Below are positions 34,286 to 43,030 of a stretch of 64,000 nt of DNA, one piece after another. Position numbers and translations under genes: made by a program. Every line of letters starts with the position of its first letter. The first letter of the stretch is position 1. Source of the DNA: Phycisphaerae bacterium (GTDB lineage: Bacteria > Planctomycetota > Phycisphaerae > Sedimentisphaerales > Anaerohalosphaeraceae); assembly GCA_012729675.1 (NCBI GenBank), contig JAAYCR010000034.1, positions 1 through 64,000 of the forward strand, written 5' to 3'. The notes beneath the pieces are model-generated. The model worked only from the letters and a program-made list of their open reading frames with translations. It did not search any database and was not told where the DNA came from.

Positions 34286-35464
34286 ATGCTGCTTCCGATA
34301 CGCACCAGCATCAGCCCGCGCAGGACGCCGTATGCCAATTATATCCTGATTACGACCAACATCGTGATCTTTATGCTCAGCTACTGGCCGCACCAAGTCG
34401 GGCCGTATATCGAGCCGCTGCGAAACTGGGCGCAGCCGTTTATGCTACTTCCCGAACATCCCTATATCTGGCAGTTTGTGACATACGCTTTTCTGCATGG
34501 AAGCCTGATGCACATTCTGGGTAATATGTATTTTTTATATATTTTTGGCAACAATGTCAATGATAGGCTGGGCAATGTCGGCTATATCTGCTTTTACCTG
34601 GGCGGAGCGGTCTTTTCGGGGCTGGGGCATGCATTGCTGCATAGTAACCCCGTCTTGGGCGCCAGCGGGGCCGTCGCGGCGGTGACGGGGGCGTACCTGG
34701 TGCTGTTTCCTCACACCTTTCTCACGGTGATCTATATGTTCATCATTATTGGCACGTTTGAGATCAAAGCGATGTTTCTGATTGCCATCAAGCTGATCTT
34801 ATTTGACAATTTTCTGCAAAAGCATATTTCGACAGCCAATATCGCGTTTGACGCTCATTTGGCTGGATATGGCTTCGGGATTATTGTCCTTATGGGGTTG
34901 CTGGCTGTCAAAATTCTTGACAGCAGCTATGCCGATCTTTGGGGGTCGCTGCGGCAGTGGAACCGGCGTCGGCGGTTTCGCGACATTGCCGCCGATGACT
35001 ATGACCCGTGGGGGCATCGCGTCGGGCGAAAGCCTGTTACGGCCAAGGTCGAGGACAGCGGCAAGGCCGACCCGAATGTCGAGCGGATTCTTGGCCTGCG
35101 AGCCCAGATCGGGCAGGCGATGAACCGGCACGACAACCAACAGGCCGCCCGGTTGTACGAGGAACTGCTTGATCTCGACCCCCGGCAAGTGCTGCCGCGT
35201 CAGCTTCAACTGGATATGGCCAATCAGCTTTTTTCAGATGGAAAATGGAAACTTTCATCGAAGACTTATGAACTCTTTTTGGCCTCTTATAGCAATTATG
35301 AGCATGCCGAACAGGTGTTTTTAATGCTCGGCCTGCTGTACGGCCGATATCTGAATCAGCGGGACATCGCCCTCGACTATTTAAATCGCGCTAAAGACCG
35401 GCTGACCGACCCCGGGCAGAAGTCTCTGTGTACACAGGAAATCAGTCGTTTGGAAAATGCGTAG
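34286..35464 (+). CDS. Rhomboid intramembrane serine protease with C-terminal TPR-like domain
   Basis: A 392-residue protein. The N-terminal rhomboid domain (about 1-215) has six membrane segments, the conserved HGSLMHILGNMYFLYIFG, catalytic Ser128 in GASGAVAAV and catalytic His191 in AHLAGYGFG. Residues 220-392 are soluble, with helical repeats of TPR character (QAARLYEELLDLDP, YELFLASYSNYEHAEQVFLMLG, ALDYLNRAKD). The soluble part may bind partners or regulate proteolysis. Substrates are unknown. Confidence 0.88.
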   Translation: MLLPIRTSISPRRTPYANYILITTNIVIFMLSYWPHQVGPYIEPLRNWAQPFMLLPEHPYIWQFVTYAFLHGSLMHILGNMYFLYIFGNNVNDRLGNVGYICFYLGGAVFSGLGHALLHSNPVLGASGAVAAVTGAYLVLFPHTFLTVIYMFIIIGTFEIKAMFLIAIKLILFDNFLQKHISTANIAFDAHLAGYGFGIIVLMGLLAVKILDSSYADLWGSLRQWNRRRRFRDIAADDYDPWGHRVGRKPVTAKVEDSGKADPNVERILGLRAQIGQAMNRHDNQQAARLYEELLDLDPRQVLPRQLQLDMANQLFSDGKWKLSSKTYELFLASYSNYEHAEQVFLMLGLLYGRYLNQRDIALDYLNRAKDRLTDPGQKSLCTQEISRLENA

Positions 35465-35585
35465 GCGGCCCCCTGAAAAGCATTGACAAGTGAATGAGGA
35501 GATGGTAGCCTTATCGTTTATAAAGATTGTGGAAAAGGTATATCCGGATAGGATGGAGTTTAGACTGCAATTACGGAGAGTAGTT

Positions 35586-36863
35586 ATGGTATTGAAAATA
35601 CAAATGATCGGTTGGATTACACTGACCTCGTCGGCCTTTGTGTCGCTTGCCGTCGCACAAACGACCCCCTCAATCGCCGGACAACCGGCGGCTGTCGCCT
35701 ATCCCTTTATCGCAGAGTTAACGGGCAATGACGTGTATATCCGTTCGGGACGCGGGCCGGGGTATTATCACTGCGGACAAGTCAATCGGGGTGACCAGGT
35801 TACTGTGGTCGAAGAAGTCAGCGGCTGGGCGAAAATTTTGCCGTTGCCGGAGAATTACTCTTGGATTCACAAAAACTACGTCCGGCTGGATCCGCAAAAC
35901 CGCAACATCGGAACGGTGACCGGGGATAATGTCCGGGTGTGGGCGGGGTCGGACTTTATCGATCCGATTCGGTCGTTCAGTATCCAGACACGGCTGAACA
36001 CCGGCGAGTTGGTTGATCTGTTCGACCCGGCGCAGCCGGATTCAGGCGACTACTACAAGATTAAATCGCCTACCGGGGCGTATCTGTGGATCAGCAGCGA
36101 GTATCTTCGCTATGTCGGTCCGATCAAACCCGTCGAATCGATTGAGCCGGTCGAAGTCCCTGATTCCGACCCCGTCGTCGTCGGAGAACAGCTTACGCTT
36201 GAAGAACTGTTGGGCGTTGAACCGAGGCCAGCCGTACCCCCGGCCAGTGAAGAGCCAAGACCTGTCGAACCGGAAATCAAACCCGAAGAACCCGAGCCGA
36301 CACCGGTGTCCAAAGAAGTCGAATATTTGCAGCGGTGCTATCAGTTGGCCGACAAGATCAATGCGGAAGTCAAAAAGCCGATCAATGAGCAGGACTACAG
36401 CGAGTATAAACAGCAATTGATTGCGATGACCGAAGATCCTCAAGCGGGCAGGGCCGCCACTCATGCTCAGATACTGATCGATCGCATCGAGCGTTTTGAA
36501 CTGGCTATCGGCGTAACGCAAACGCTTAAAGAACAAGACGCCCGGCTTGAACAAATCCGTGCGGAGATCGAAAGGGCGCGGCAAGCTCAGGTGCAGCGCA
36601 TTGGCGATCCGCAGCAGCGGCCGCTTTTCACCGGTACGGTGCGGCCCTCGTTTGTCTATGCCGCATCGACCGGCCAAAAACGTTATCTGCTGACGGATAA
36701 CGAGGGCCTTATCCAGTGTTATATGCTGGCGGCGGGGCCGGAAATCGAAAGTCGTCTCGAACAGCTTGTGGACAGTCGCATCAGCATTCGCGGCGAGATT
36801 ATCAGCGACCCCCAGGCGCTGGTTACGCTGGTGTCGGTAACGTCGATTCAGATGCAAGAATAA
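35586..36863 (+). CDS. Exported protein with bacterial SH3 domains
   Basis: A 425-residue protein with a signal peptide (MVLKIQMIGWITLTSSAFVSLAVAQ, split after AQ). An SH3b domain follows (about residues 40-105: DVYIRSGRGPGYYHCGQV...WAKILP...WIHKNYV) and a second related SH3-like segment (about 110-180). A Pro/Glu-rich linker (200-245) and a helical region (250-345) lead to a C-terminal beta domain. SH3b domains often bind cell-wall or surface ligands in the periplasm. ATG 35586 follows GGAGAG. The function is otherwise unknown. Confidence 0.75.
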   Translation: MVLKIQMIGWITLTSSAFVSLAVAQTTPSIAGQPAAVAYPFIAELTGNDVYIRSGRGPGYYHCGQVNRGDQVTVVEEVSGWAKILPLPENYSWIHKNYVRLDPQNRNIGTVTGDNVRVWAGSDFIDPIRSFSIQTRLNTGELVDLFDPAQPDSGDYYKIKSPTGAYLWISSEYLRYVGPIKPVESIEPVEVPDSDPVVVGEQLTLEELLGVEPRPAVPPASEEPRPVEPEIKPEEPEPTPVSKEVEYLQRCYQLADKINAEVKKPINEQDYSEYKQQLIAMTEDPQAGRAATHAQILIDRIERFELAIGVTQTLKEQDARLEQIRAEIERARQAQVQRIGDPQQRPLFTGTVRPSFVYAASTGQKRYLLTDNEGLIQCYMLAAGPEIESRLEQLVDSRISIRGEIISDPQALVTLVSVTSIQMQE

Positions 36864-36890
36864 GAACTTTAAAAAAAACACATATTTTAA

Positions 36891-36922
36891 GACCGATCTG
36901 ATGTTTTCAGGTCGGTTTTTTT
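36891..36922 (+). terminator. Terminator after the SH3 protein gene
   Basis: Arms ACCGATCTGA and TCAGGTCGGT (one G-T pair), short loop, then seven T. It separates the SH3 gene from the hydrogenase operon. Confidence 0.75.
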
Positions 36923-37015
36923 ATGCCTAAATTCCTCGATTTTCAACTGCCACGAAAGCAACGCCTTATAATATCCTTCTAATTGACGAATAATCCGTGT
37001 AATCATAATGTAATT

Positions 37016-37066
37016 TTTATGTGACACATTTCACATAAATCTGTCGGCATTTTTACTGAGTACAAT
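37016..37066 (+). promoter_or_regulatory. CRP/FNR-family operator and class II-type promoter of the hydrogenase operon
   Basis: A perfect 24-base palindrome spans 37016-37039: TTTATGTGA, six bases CACATT, TCACATAAA. It contains the full TGTGA-N6-TCACA consensus. A -10 hexamer TACAAT (37061-37066) lies downstream without a good -35, placing the palindrome centre about 45 bases before the likely start, the position used by class II activation. A CRP/FNR-type activator therefore probably switches on the hydrogenase-MCP operon. The region 36923-37015 is AT-rich with no ORF. Confidence 0.6.
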
Positions 37067-37209
37067 TTAGGTGTAATTTTGTCAAAAGTATCAATTGAAT
37101 TGTGTCGATAATACAAAAACAATTCAGGCTCACAAGGTAATACTAAACCTTCCAGAACTGGCGTTTCGCAAAGTAACCGGAAGAATAAAGCATTAAACAG
37201 GAGTCAGAT

Positions 37210-38748
37210 ATGACAACGACTGTCAGCATCAGTCCTCTGACGCGGATTGAGGGGCATTTGGCCATTCATACAGCGTCGGAAAGTCTGCCCGATCAGAAAG
37301 GCGTGCGCATCACGGAAGCCCGCTGCGAGGGGGAAATGTTCCGTGGGTTTGAAACGATTTTGAGCGGGCGAGACCCCTTGGACGCCCAGCAAATCACCCA
37401 GCGCATCTGCGGGGTCTGTCCGATTTCGCACGGGATGGCTTCCCTGACGGCACAGGAGATGGCTTACGGCGTGACACCGACCCGCAACGGCCGTTTGGGG
37501 CAGAATCTGGTATTCGCAGCCAATTATCTCCAGTCTCATATCCTTCACTTTTATCATCTGGCGGCACTGGATTTCGTCGATATTACGGCCGTACTCAAAT
37601 ACAATGGTAACGATCCGCTGCTCAAGTCGCTCCGGGCATGGGTGGAGACGGCGGTTGCCCAAAATCAGATTTTTGCCGGCGCGCCGTTCCTGCCGCGTTA
37701 TGAAGTCAACCAGTATATTGCATCCGACGACGCCAACTGGCAGTTGATCGGCCATTATGTCGAAGCGCTGAATCTGCGTACGATTGCGCATGAGATGGCC
37801 GCGGTGTTCGGCGCCAAGCTGCCGCACTCGACCGCACTGGTTCCGACAGGCATCACCGGACGCATAACTATGGAGCGCATTTTGGCCTATAAAAGCCGGC
37901 TGACCAAGCTGACCGACTTTGTCAACAACGTGTATTTGCCTGATTTGCTTACGGCGGCCAAGGCCTTTCCGAACTATTGGGCGATTGGCGTCAGCTATCC
38001 GAACTATTTGAGCTTCGGGGCGTTTCGGATGGAAGAGGCGACGGGCGAGCGCGTCCGAACGTTTATCCCCGGCGGCGTGGTGATCAACGGCCGTTACCAA
38101 ACGCTGGACACCGGCAAGATCGGCGAATACGTCGGGCATTCCCATTATTCGTCACGCTCCGGACTGCATCCGTTCGAAGGGCAGACCACGCCGGATACCG
38201 GCAAGGGGTACAGTTGGCTCAAAACGCCGCGCTACGACAATCAGGTGATGGAGGTCGGTCCGCTGGCGCGTGTGATGGCGGCGTATTATGCACCGGGCGG
38301 AGAGTTCTTCAAAAATGAAGTGGATGCAGTGCTGGCGTCTGTGAATTTGACTCCCGATAAACTGAACTCGGTGCTGGGGCGGCATTTGGCGCGCGGACTG
38401 GAGGCCAAGTGGATCGCACAACAGGCGGGGCGATGGCTGGATGAACTTGTGCCGGGCGAGCCGGCCGCCAAGAAATTCGCTATCCCCAAAACCGGTCGGG
38501 GCTTTGGTCTTGTGGAAGCACCGCGCGGGGCGCTGGGACACTGGCTGACGATTGAGGAGCATAAAATCGGCCGCTATCAGTGCATTGTTCCGACGACCTG
38601 GAACTGTTCTCCGCGCGACGACGCCGGCCGTCCCGGCGCGGTTGAGAAAGCCCTGGAGGGCACCCATATCGCCGATCCGGCCCAGCCGATTGAGGCCGGA
38701 CGTGTGGTTCGTTCGTTCGATCCCTGTATTGCCTGTGCGGTACATTAA
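37210..38748 (+). CDS. [NiFe] hydrogenase large subunit without C-terminal extension
   Basis: A 512-residue catalytic subunit. The Ni-binding L1 motif is RICGVCPISHG (Cys67, Cys70), the L2 motif is DPCIACAVH (Cys506, Cys509), and other signatures are SPLTRIEGHL and ARCEGEMFRGFE. The protein ends exactly at the L2 His512, where most large subunits carry a peptide removed by a maturation protease. So no such cleavage is needed, as in sensory HupUV/HoxBC-type and CooH hydrogenases. The gene order large then small is the reverse of most group 1 operons. No Hyp maturation genes are in the window. Confidence 0.93.
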   Translation: MTTTVSISPLTRIEGHLAIHTASESLPDQKGVRITEARCEGEMFRGFETILSGRDPLDAQQITQRICGVCPISHGMASLTAQEMAYGVTPTRNGRLGQNLVFAANYLQSHILHFYHLAALDFVDITAVLKYNGNDPLLKSLRAWVETAVAQNQIFAGAPFLPRYEVNQYIASDDANWQLIGHYVEALNLRTIAHEMAAVFGAKLPHSTALVPTGITGRITMERILAYKSRLTKLTDFVNNVYLPDLLTAAKAFPNYWAIGVSYPNYLSFGAFRMEEATGERVRTFIPGGVVINGRYQTLDTGKIGEYVGHSHYSSRSGLHPFEGQTTPDTGKGYSWLKTPRYDNQVMEVGPLARVMAAYYAPGGEFFKNEVDAVLASVNLTPDKLNSVLGRHLARGLEAKWIAQQAGRWLDELVPGEPAAKKFAIPKTGRGFGLVEAPRGALGHWLTIEEHKIGRYQCIVPTTWNCSPRDDAGRPGAVEKALEGTHIADPAQPIEAGRVVRSFDPCIACAVH

Positions 38749-38777
38749 CCTGTTTATTAATCGAAAAGGAAAGGCTT

Positions 38778-39743
38778 ATGAAAACCGCTTTTTCACGACG
38801 CGATTTTATGAAGCTTGCAGGGATGCTGACTGCTTCAGCGGCACTACCGAAACACCTGACGGAGGTCTTTGCGGCCGGGCTGGAACGACTTGCCGAATCG
38901 ACCCGGGTCGTCTGGCTTCAGGGGCAGTCCTGCAGCGGCGAGTCGATTTCGCTGCTGAACTCGATTGACCCGAATCCCGCCGATCTGCTGACCCGTTATA
39001 TTACGCTGGTCATCCATCAGAACATCGGTGCCGCGCAGGGGCAGACCTTTATGGATACGCTGGATAAGGCGCGGCTTACAAAAGATTACATTCTCGTCGT
39101 CGAAGGCTCCATTCCGCTGAATATGCCCAAAGCTTGCATCATCGGCGGACGTACCTTTGAAGCGATTCTACTGGAGATGATTCCGGACGCCAAGGCGATT
39201 GTCGCCGCCGGCACGTGCGCTGCGTTCGGGGGTATCCCCGCCGCCGAAGGCAATCCGACCGGGTCTGCGGGCGTCAAGGATTTTATGGAACATCACCATT
39301 TATCGTGGCGAGGAAAGCTGATCAACTGTCCGAGCTGCCCGACGCATCCGATGTCGATTGTCGGGACGCTGGCGTATCTGGCGGCCGGCCGATTCCCCGA
39401 AATCGACGAAACCCTGCTGACGCCGAAGATGTGTTATCATCACAGCACGCACGACCAGTGTCCGCGCTATCATGATTTTGAGCGAAAGATATTCGCCGAG
39501 CATTTCGGCCAGCCGGACGGCTGTCTGTTTAAACTGGGCTGCCTGGGGCCGCTGACACACACCGAGTGTCCGCATCGTCAATGGAACTCCGGCGTCAACT
39601 GGTGCATCCGGGCGTCCGCGCCGTGCATCGGATGCAGCTGGCAGGATTTTTGCAGGAAAAAAGATTTTCCACTGTACCGCATCGGCGAAGCGTCGCATGC
39701 CGTCAGCTACACAGAACATGATCGTTCGGGAGGCACACTATGA
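38778..39743 (+). CDS. [NiFe] hydrogenase small subunit, Tat-exported, altered proximal cluster site
   Basis: A 321-residue electron-transfer subunit. The Tat signal [10 protein letters not shown] (residues 6-15) predicts export of the folded heterodimer to the periplasm. Proximal cluster ligands are Cys52 in GQSCSGES, Cys147 in GTCAAFGG and Cys187 in NCPSCP; the second Cys of the usual C-x2-C is Glu55, and an extra Cys184 lies nearby. Distal (HSTHDQC, CLFKLGC) and medial (NWC, PCIGC) ligands are present. There is no C-terminal membrane helix, and no cytochrome b gene follows, so the enzyme appears soluble in the periplasm. Its stop overlaps the MCP start (ATGA). Confidence 0.93.
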   Translation: MKTAFSRRDFMKLAGMLTASAALPKHLTEVFAAGLERLAESTRVVWLQGQSCSGESISLLNSIDPNPADLLTRYITLVIHQNIGAAQGQTFMDTLDKARLTKDYILVVEGSIPLNMPKACIIGGRTFEAILLEMIPDAKAIVAAGTCAAFGGIPAAEGNPTGSAGVKDFMEHHHLSWRGKLINCPSCPTHPMSIVGTLAYLAAGRFPEIDETLLTPKMCYHHSTHDQCPRYHDFERKIFAEHFGQPDGCLFKLGCLGPLTHTECPHRQWNSGVNWCIRASAPCIGCSWQDFCRKKDFPLYRIGEASHAVSYTEHDRSGGTL

Positions 39744-41317
39744 GCTTAAAACGTCTGAATCTGTTTACCAAGATATTGCTGGTTGCGATTCTGCCCATCC
39801 TGTTTTTGGGAATTACGCTTCAAACCATCAATTACTCGCTGAGCCGAAACTCACTGGCGGCCATGTCGGAACAGTTTGGTGAGAGCCTGAATCAGCTCAG
39901 CCGAGAATCCATTGACGAAATGATCAGCATGAGCGAACAGGCAGCGCGCGATCTGTTGCTGGAAATCCGCATCGCTGTGGGCAATTCGCTGCAGCCGGGC
40001 GAAGCGGCCAAATTCCTCGATCTGGCCAAGCAGCAGGCCGAGCTGGAACAGGTGGCGGAGTTTTCCTATTACGGCCCCGACGGGACGCTTGAGCTGTCCT
40101 CCAATGAAAATTCGGCCCGCCGCTCCGTCCCGGCCGATATTCTGAACGAGGCTCAAAAGACACGTCAACTGGTCATTCGCGGAACCGAAGAATCCGCCCG
40201 GACGATGTGCTTCTATCAGCCGCTCTTTATGGATGCGGATATGATTCGGATGAATCCTGACTACCGGATCGGCCAGTTTTTCGGGATGCTGTTTGTCGAA
40301 TTCAGCAAAGACCGCATTTTTGACAGCATTCGGACGCAGCGGGAACGCATTGACGAAGCGGTTGACATCGGACATTCCACTGCCGAAAACTTTATTGCAC
40401 GAAATCTGTGGGTCAGTTTTACTGTGGTTGCGGTATTTGTGGCATTATTGTCGGTCATTACCATACCGCTGGTCAAACGCACGGTCATCCGTCCGATGAA
40501 ATCCGCGATTGAGTCCAATCATCAGATTGCCGCGTTTTTGTCTTCGGCGGCGTTTCAGTTCCGCTCGGCTTCGGAAGTGATCGCACAGGGCGCAACCGAA
40601 CAGGCGTCCGGACTTCAGGAGACGTCTTCGAGCCTCGATGAAATTACGTCCATGACCCGAAGCAACGCCGAGCATGCCGGGCAGGCCAATATTCTGGCGG
40701 CCAACGCACGCAAGGCGGCCGATACGGGCGTCGAAGCCATCAACCAGATGAATCAGGCGATTTTAGAGATTCGCACCAGCGCCGATGAGACGTCCAAAAT
40801 CGTCAAGGTCATCGATGAAATCGCATTTCAGACCAACCTGCTGGCGCTCAACGCGGCCGTCGAAGCCGCCCGTGCCGGCGAAGCAGGCAAGGGATTTGCC
40901 GTGGTGGCCGAAGAAGTCCGCAATCTTGCCATTCGCAGCGCAGAGGCCGCCAAAGACACCTCTGCCAAAATCGAACAATCCGTCCAGCAGACGCAAAACG
41001 GCGTCAAGCTGGCTGAAGGTGTTAGCAAGGCCCTGCGGGATATTGCCGAGCAAATCGGAAAAACCGCCGAGTTGGTGCAGGAGATTTCACAGGCCAGCAG
41101 CGAACAGGCACAGGGCATCGAGCAGATCAACACGTCGATTGCGGAAATGGACAAAATTACACAGCAAAATGCAGCAAACGCCGAAGAGACCGTCAGTTCA
41201 GCCGAAGAATTGAACTGTCAGGCCGAACAGCTTATTGAAACAGTCGACAGTCTTGTGACGTTGGTCGGCAGCATCAACCGGCAGGCCGATACGCTGGCGA
41301 TTAAAGAGATGGCATAA
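39740..41317 (+). CDS. Methyl-accepting chemotaxis protein coupled to the hydrogenase
   Basis: A 525-residue chemoreceptor. TM1 spans about residues 10-30, a periplasmic sensor domain about 31-225 and TM2 about 228-250, followed by a short or degenerate linker and the signalling domain with the hairpin tip [39 protein letters not shown]. There is no C-terminal NWETF-type CheR/CheB tether. The ATG overlaps the small-subunit stop, so receptor and hydrogenase are translationally coupled. The sensor may read the hydrogenase state or a product in the periplasm; this is inferred from context alone. Confidence 0.92.
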   Translation: MSLKRLNLFTKILLVAILPILFLGITLQTINYSLSRNSLAAMSEQFGESLNQLSRESIDEMISMSEQAARDLLLEIRIAVGNSLQPGEAAKFLDLAKQQAELEQVAEFSYYGPDGTLELSSNENSARRSVPADILNEAQKTRQLVIRGTEESARTMCFYQPLFMDADMIRMNPDYRIGQFFGMLFVEFSKDRIFDSIRTQRERIDEAVDIGHSTAENFIARNLWVSFTVVAVFVALLSVITIPLVKRTVIRPMKSAIESNHQIAAFLSSAAFQFRSASEVIAQGATEQASGLQETSSSLDEITSMTRSNAEHAGQANILAANARKAADTGVEAINQMNQAILEIRTSADETSKIVKVIDEIAFQTNLLALNAAVEAARAGEAGKGFAVVAEEVRNLAIRSAEAAKDTSAKIEQSVQQTQNGVKLAEGVSKALRDIAEQIGKTAELVQEISQASSEQAQGIEQINTSIAEMDKITQQNAANAEETVSSAEELNCQAEQLIETVDSLVTLVGSINRQADTLAIKEMA

Positions 41318-41357
41318 CCCTTGCGTTCGGCCCGGATCACTGTCCTTCTGACACGGT

Positions 41358-41391
41358 AACGGGACAAGCTTCGCTTTGTCCCGTTTTTTTT
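41358..41391 (+). terminator. Terminator of the hydrogenase-MCP operon
   Basis: Arms AACGGGACAA and TTGTCCCGTT with a short TTCG-containing loop, then eight T. Confidence 0.85.
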
Positions 41392-41407
41392 GCGCGTTCG
41401 GACAGTG

Positions 41408-42037
41408 TTAAAAGGTCTTGGCTTGGGTGTCGGCCTGTTTGACGGCGGCGGCGAGGGCTTTTTTTGCGACTTCTTCGCCTTCCTGCAGTGTCGGTTCGAC
41501 GATCAGGCGGTGTAACGTCGTAAAGCCCATGAATCTGAAAATCTGTTCGACATAGCGTATTTGCAAATCATAAGCCTCACCCGGCGTGCCGGGCGGAAAC
41601 GCCCCGCCGCGAGCATAGACGCCCAGCAGGGGTTTTCCGGTCACCAAGCCCTCGTAGCCGTTGTCACCGATAGTGAAGGTGTAGCCGGGCTGGACGAGGA
41701 TGTCGATGTATTGCTTGAGCCGGTATGGAATAGAGAAATTCCACATCGGCGAGGCCAGCACATATTTGTTGGCCGCCTTGAACCGCTCAATGACGGCCTC
41801 TACCTCCTGCCAGACCTTTCGCTCTTCGGGCGTGGCGGGCTGGTTGTTGGGAATTTTGAATTTGGCGGCTGTGGCCGTGCCGTCAAATTCCGGAAGGTCG
41901 GCCTCAAAAAGATTCAATGTGTCGATCCGGTCGTCCGGATGTCCGGCCTTGTACGCCTTGAGAAATGCATCGGCGGCCTGAATGGATTTGGAACGTTCTC
42001 CGCGCGGCGAGGCCTGAAGGTACAATACAGTTGCCAT
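41408..42037 (-). CDS. azoR: FMN-dependent NADH-azoreductase family flavoprotein
   Basis: A 209-residue flavodoxin-like quinone/azo reductase of the AzoR family. The FMN phosphate loop is LQASPRGERSKS, the isoalloxazine loop is ASPMWNFSIPYRLKQYIDILVQPG, and ARGGAF follows. It reduces quinones and azo compounds with NADH and may protect against electrophiles. Length is normal. The ATG is preceded by AGAGAGGAAT. It is monocistronic, converging with the hydrogenase operon. Confidence 0.92.
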   Translation of the reverse strand: MATVLYLQASPRGERSKSIQAADAFLKAYKAGHPDDRIDTLNLFEADLPEFDGTATAAKFKIPNNQPATPEERKVWQEVEAVIERFKAANKYVLASPMWNFSIPYRLKQYIDILVQPGYTFTIGDNGYEGLVTGKPLLGVYARGGAFPPGTPGEAYDLQIRYVEQIFRFMGFTTLHRLIVEPTLQEGEEVAKKALAAAVKQADTQAKTF

Positions 42038-42163
42038 AGCAATTCCTCTCTTTTATGTGCTTCAACAACACAAATTCTTCTGCAATCAAGATAATTTTGA
42101 TTGCAACATTATACGGGATAACCAGCTTTTTCAAAGACCATTATACAATTGACTATTGTCCTT

Positions 42164-42337
42164 TCAAGCAGAATAATGCTCCTGGAAGCAAAATAGCAGT
42201 GATGCCGATATTTTGTGATTAGCCATTAATTGTATTGTCATTTTGAGCATCTTATTCATCATTGCCCATAACACGGAGGGAATATCGGTGCGTATTCGTG
42301 AATCAGACTTAACGAGAAATGGCTGTGATTCACTCAT
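42164..42337 (-). pseudogene. Decayed third copy of the tandem H-X9-DG gene
   Basis: The first 27 codons (MSESQPFLVKSDSRIRT, then DIPSVLWAMM) match the start of the gene at 42350-42922 with few changes; after WAMM the frame diverges and stops at 57 codons. The 12-base spacing to the upstream gene is the same as between the two intact genes. It is the truncated end of a tandem array. Confidence 0.7.
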
Positions 42338-43030
42338 GAAAAGCTCCAGTTAGTCGGGTGTCCAGCGGAGGGTGTGGAGTTGGTTGGCGGGGACGAATTG
42401 GACGCTGCCGTCGGCGAAGAGGACGTTACAGCCCTCGCCTTGGTGGTATTCGGTCGTGAGAGATTCGGGGCCGCCGGATGGGTTCCAGCGGCGGGGGCCG
42501 GGGGAGACTTCAAAGAGCAGGACCATATCAGGGGGGATTTCTCTGAAGCGTTGGCTGGCGGCGTTGTGGTTTATGGCGTATGAGGATTTCCCTTCGGAAG
42601 CGTCATCGCCGGGACAGAGAAATAATTTCGGGGAGATGTCCGCATCTTTGAGCAAAACGTCACACCAGTTATCAGCGAATGAGAGTGGTTTCTCATAATC
42701 CTTGGCATAGACGATCAGGGCAACCCCAAGTTCTCTGAGGTTGGTCCTGCAGACTGCGCGGTGGGCAAGAGCTTTCGATTTACTGAAAGCTGGCATCATG
42801 ATTGCAAATATCAGCCAGATAAAACAAATACTTACAACTGCCATCATTGCCCAAAACACAGAGGCAATTTTGGTGCGTATTCGTGAATCAGACTTAACGA
42901 GAAATGGCTGTGACTCACTCATGAAAAGCTCCAGTTAGTCGGGTGTCCAGCGGAGGGTGTGGAGTTGGTTGGCGGGGACGAATTGGACGCTGCCGTCGGC
43001 GAAGAGGACGTTACAGCCCTCGCCAAGGTG
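42260..43030. repeat. Tandem duplication with a 585-base period
   Basis: The block around 42260-42445 recurs at 42845-43030, offset 585 bases, with near identity over the end of each gene, the 12-base intergenic spacer and the first codons of the next gene. It reflects a recent unequal duplication producing copies A, B and a truncated C. Confidence 0.75.
42350..42922 (-). CDS. Exported H-X9-DG-type protein, copy B
   Basis: A 190-residue protein with one N-terminal membrane segment (VFWAMMAVVSICFIWLIFAIMMPAF), followed by a pseudopilin-like domain (CRTNLRELGVALIVYAKDY, ...LFLCPGDDA). It ends in the planctomycete H-X9-DG-like tail (EYHQGEGCNVLFADGSVQFV). Such proteins resemble type II secretion/pilin-like DUF1559 proteins, but the cleavage-site pattern here is not the classic one. 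It is a tandem paralogue of the next gene; their last 60 residues are nearly identical. Its function is unknown. Confidence 0.7.
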   Translation of the reverse strand: MSESQPFLVKSDSRIRTKIASVFWAMMAVVSICFIWLIFAIMMPAFSKSKALAHRAVCRTNLRELGVALIVYAKDYEKPLSFADNWCDVLLKDADISPKLFLCPGDDASEGKSSYAINHNAASQRFREIPPDMVLLFEVSPGPRRWNPSGGPESLTTEYHQGEGCNVLFADGSVQFVPANQLHTLRWTPD

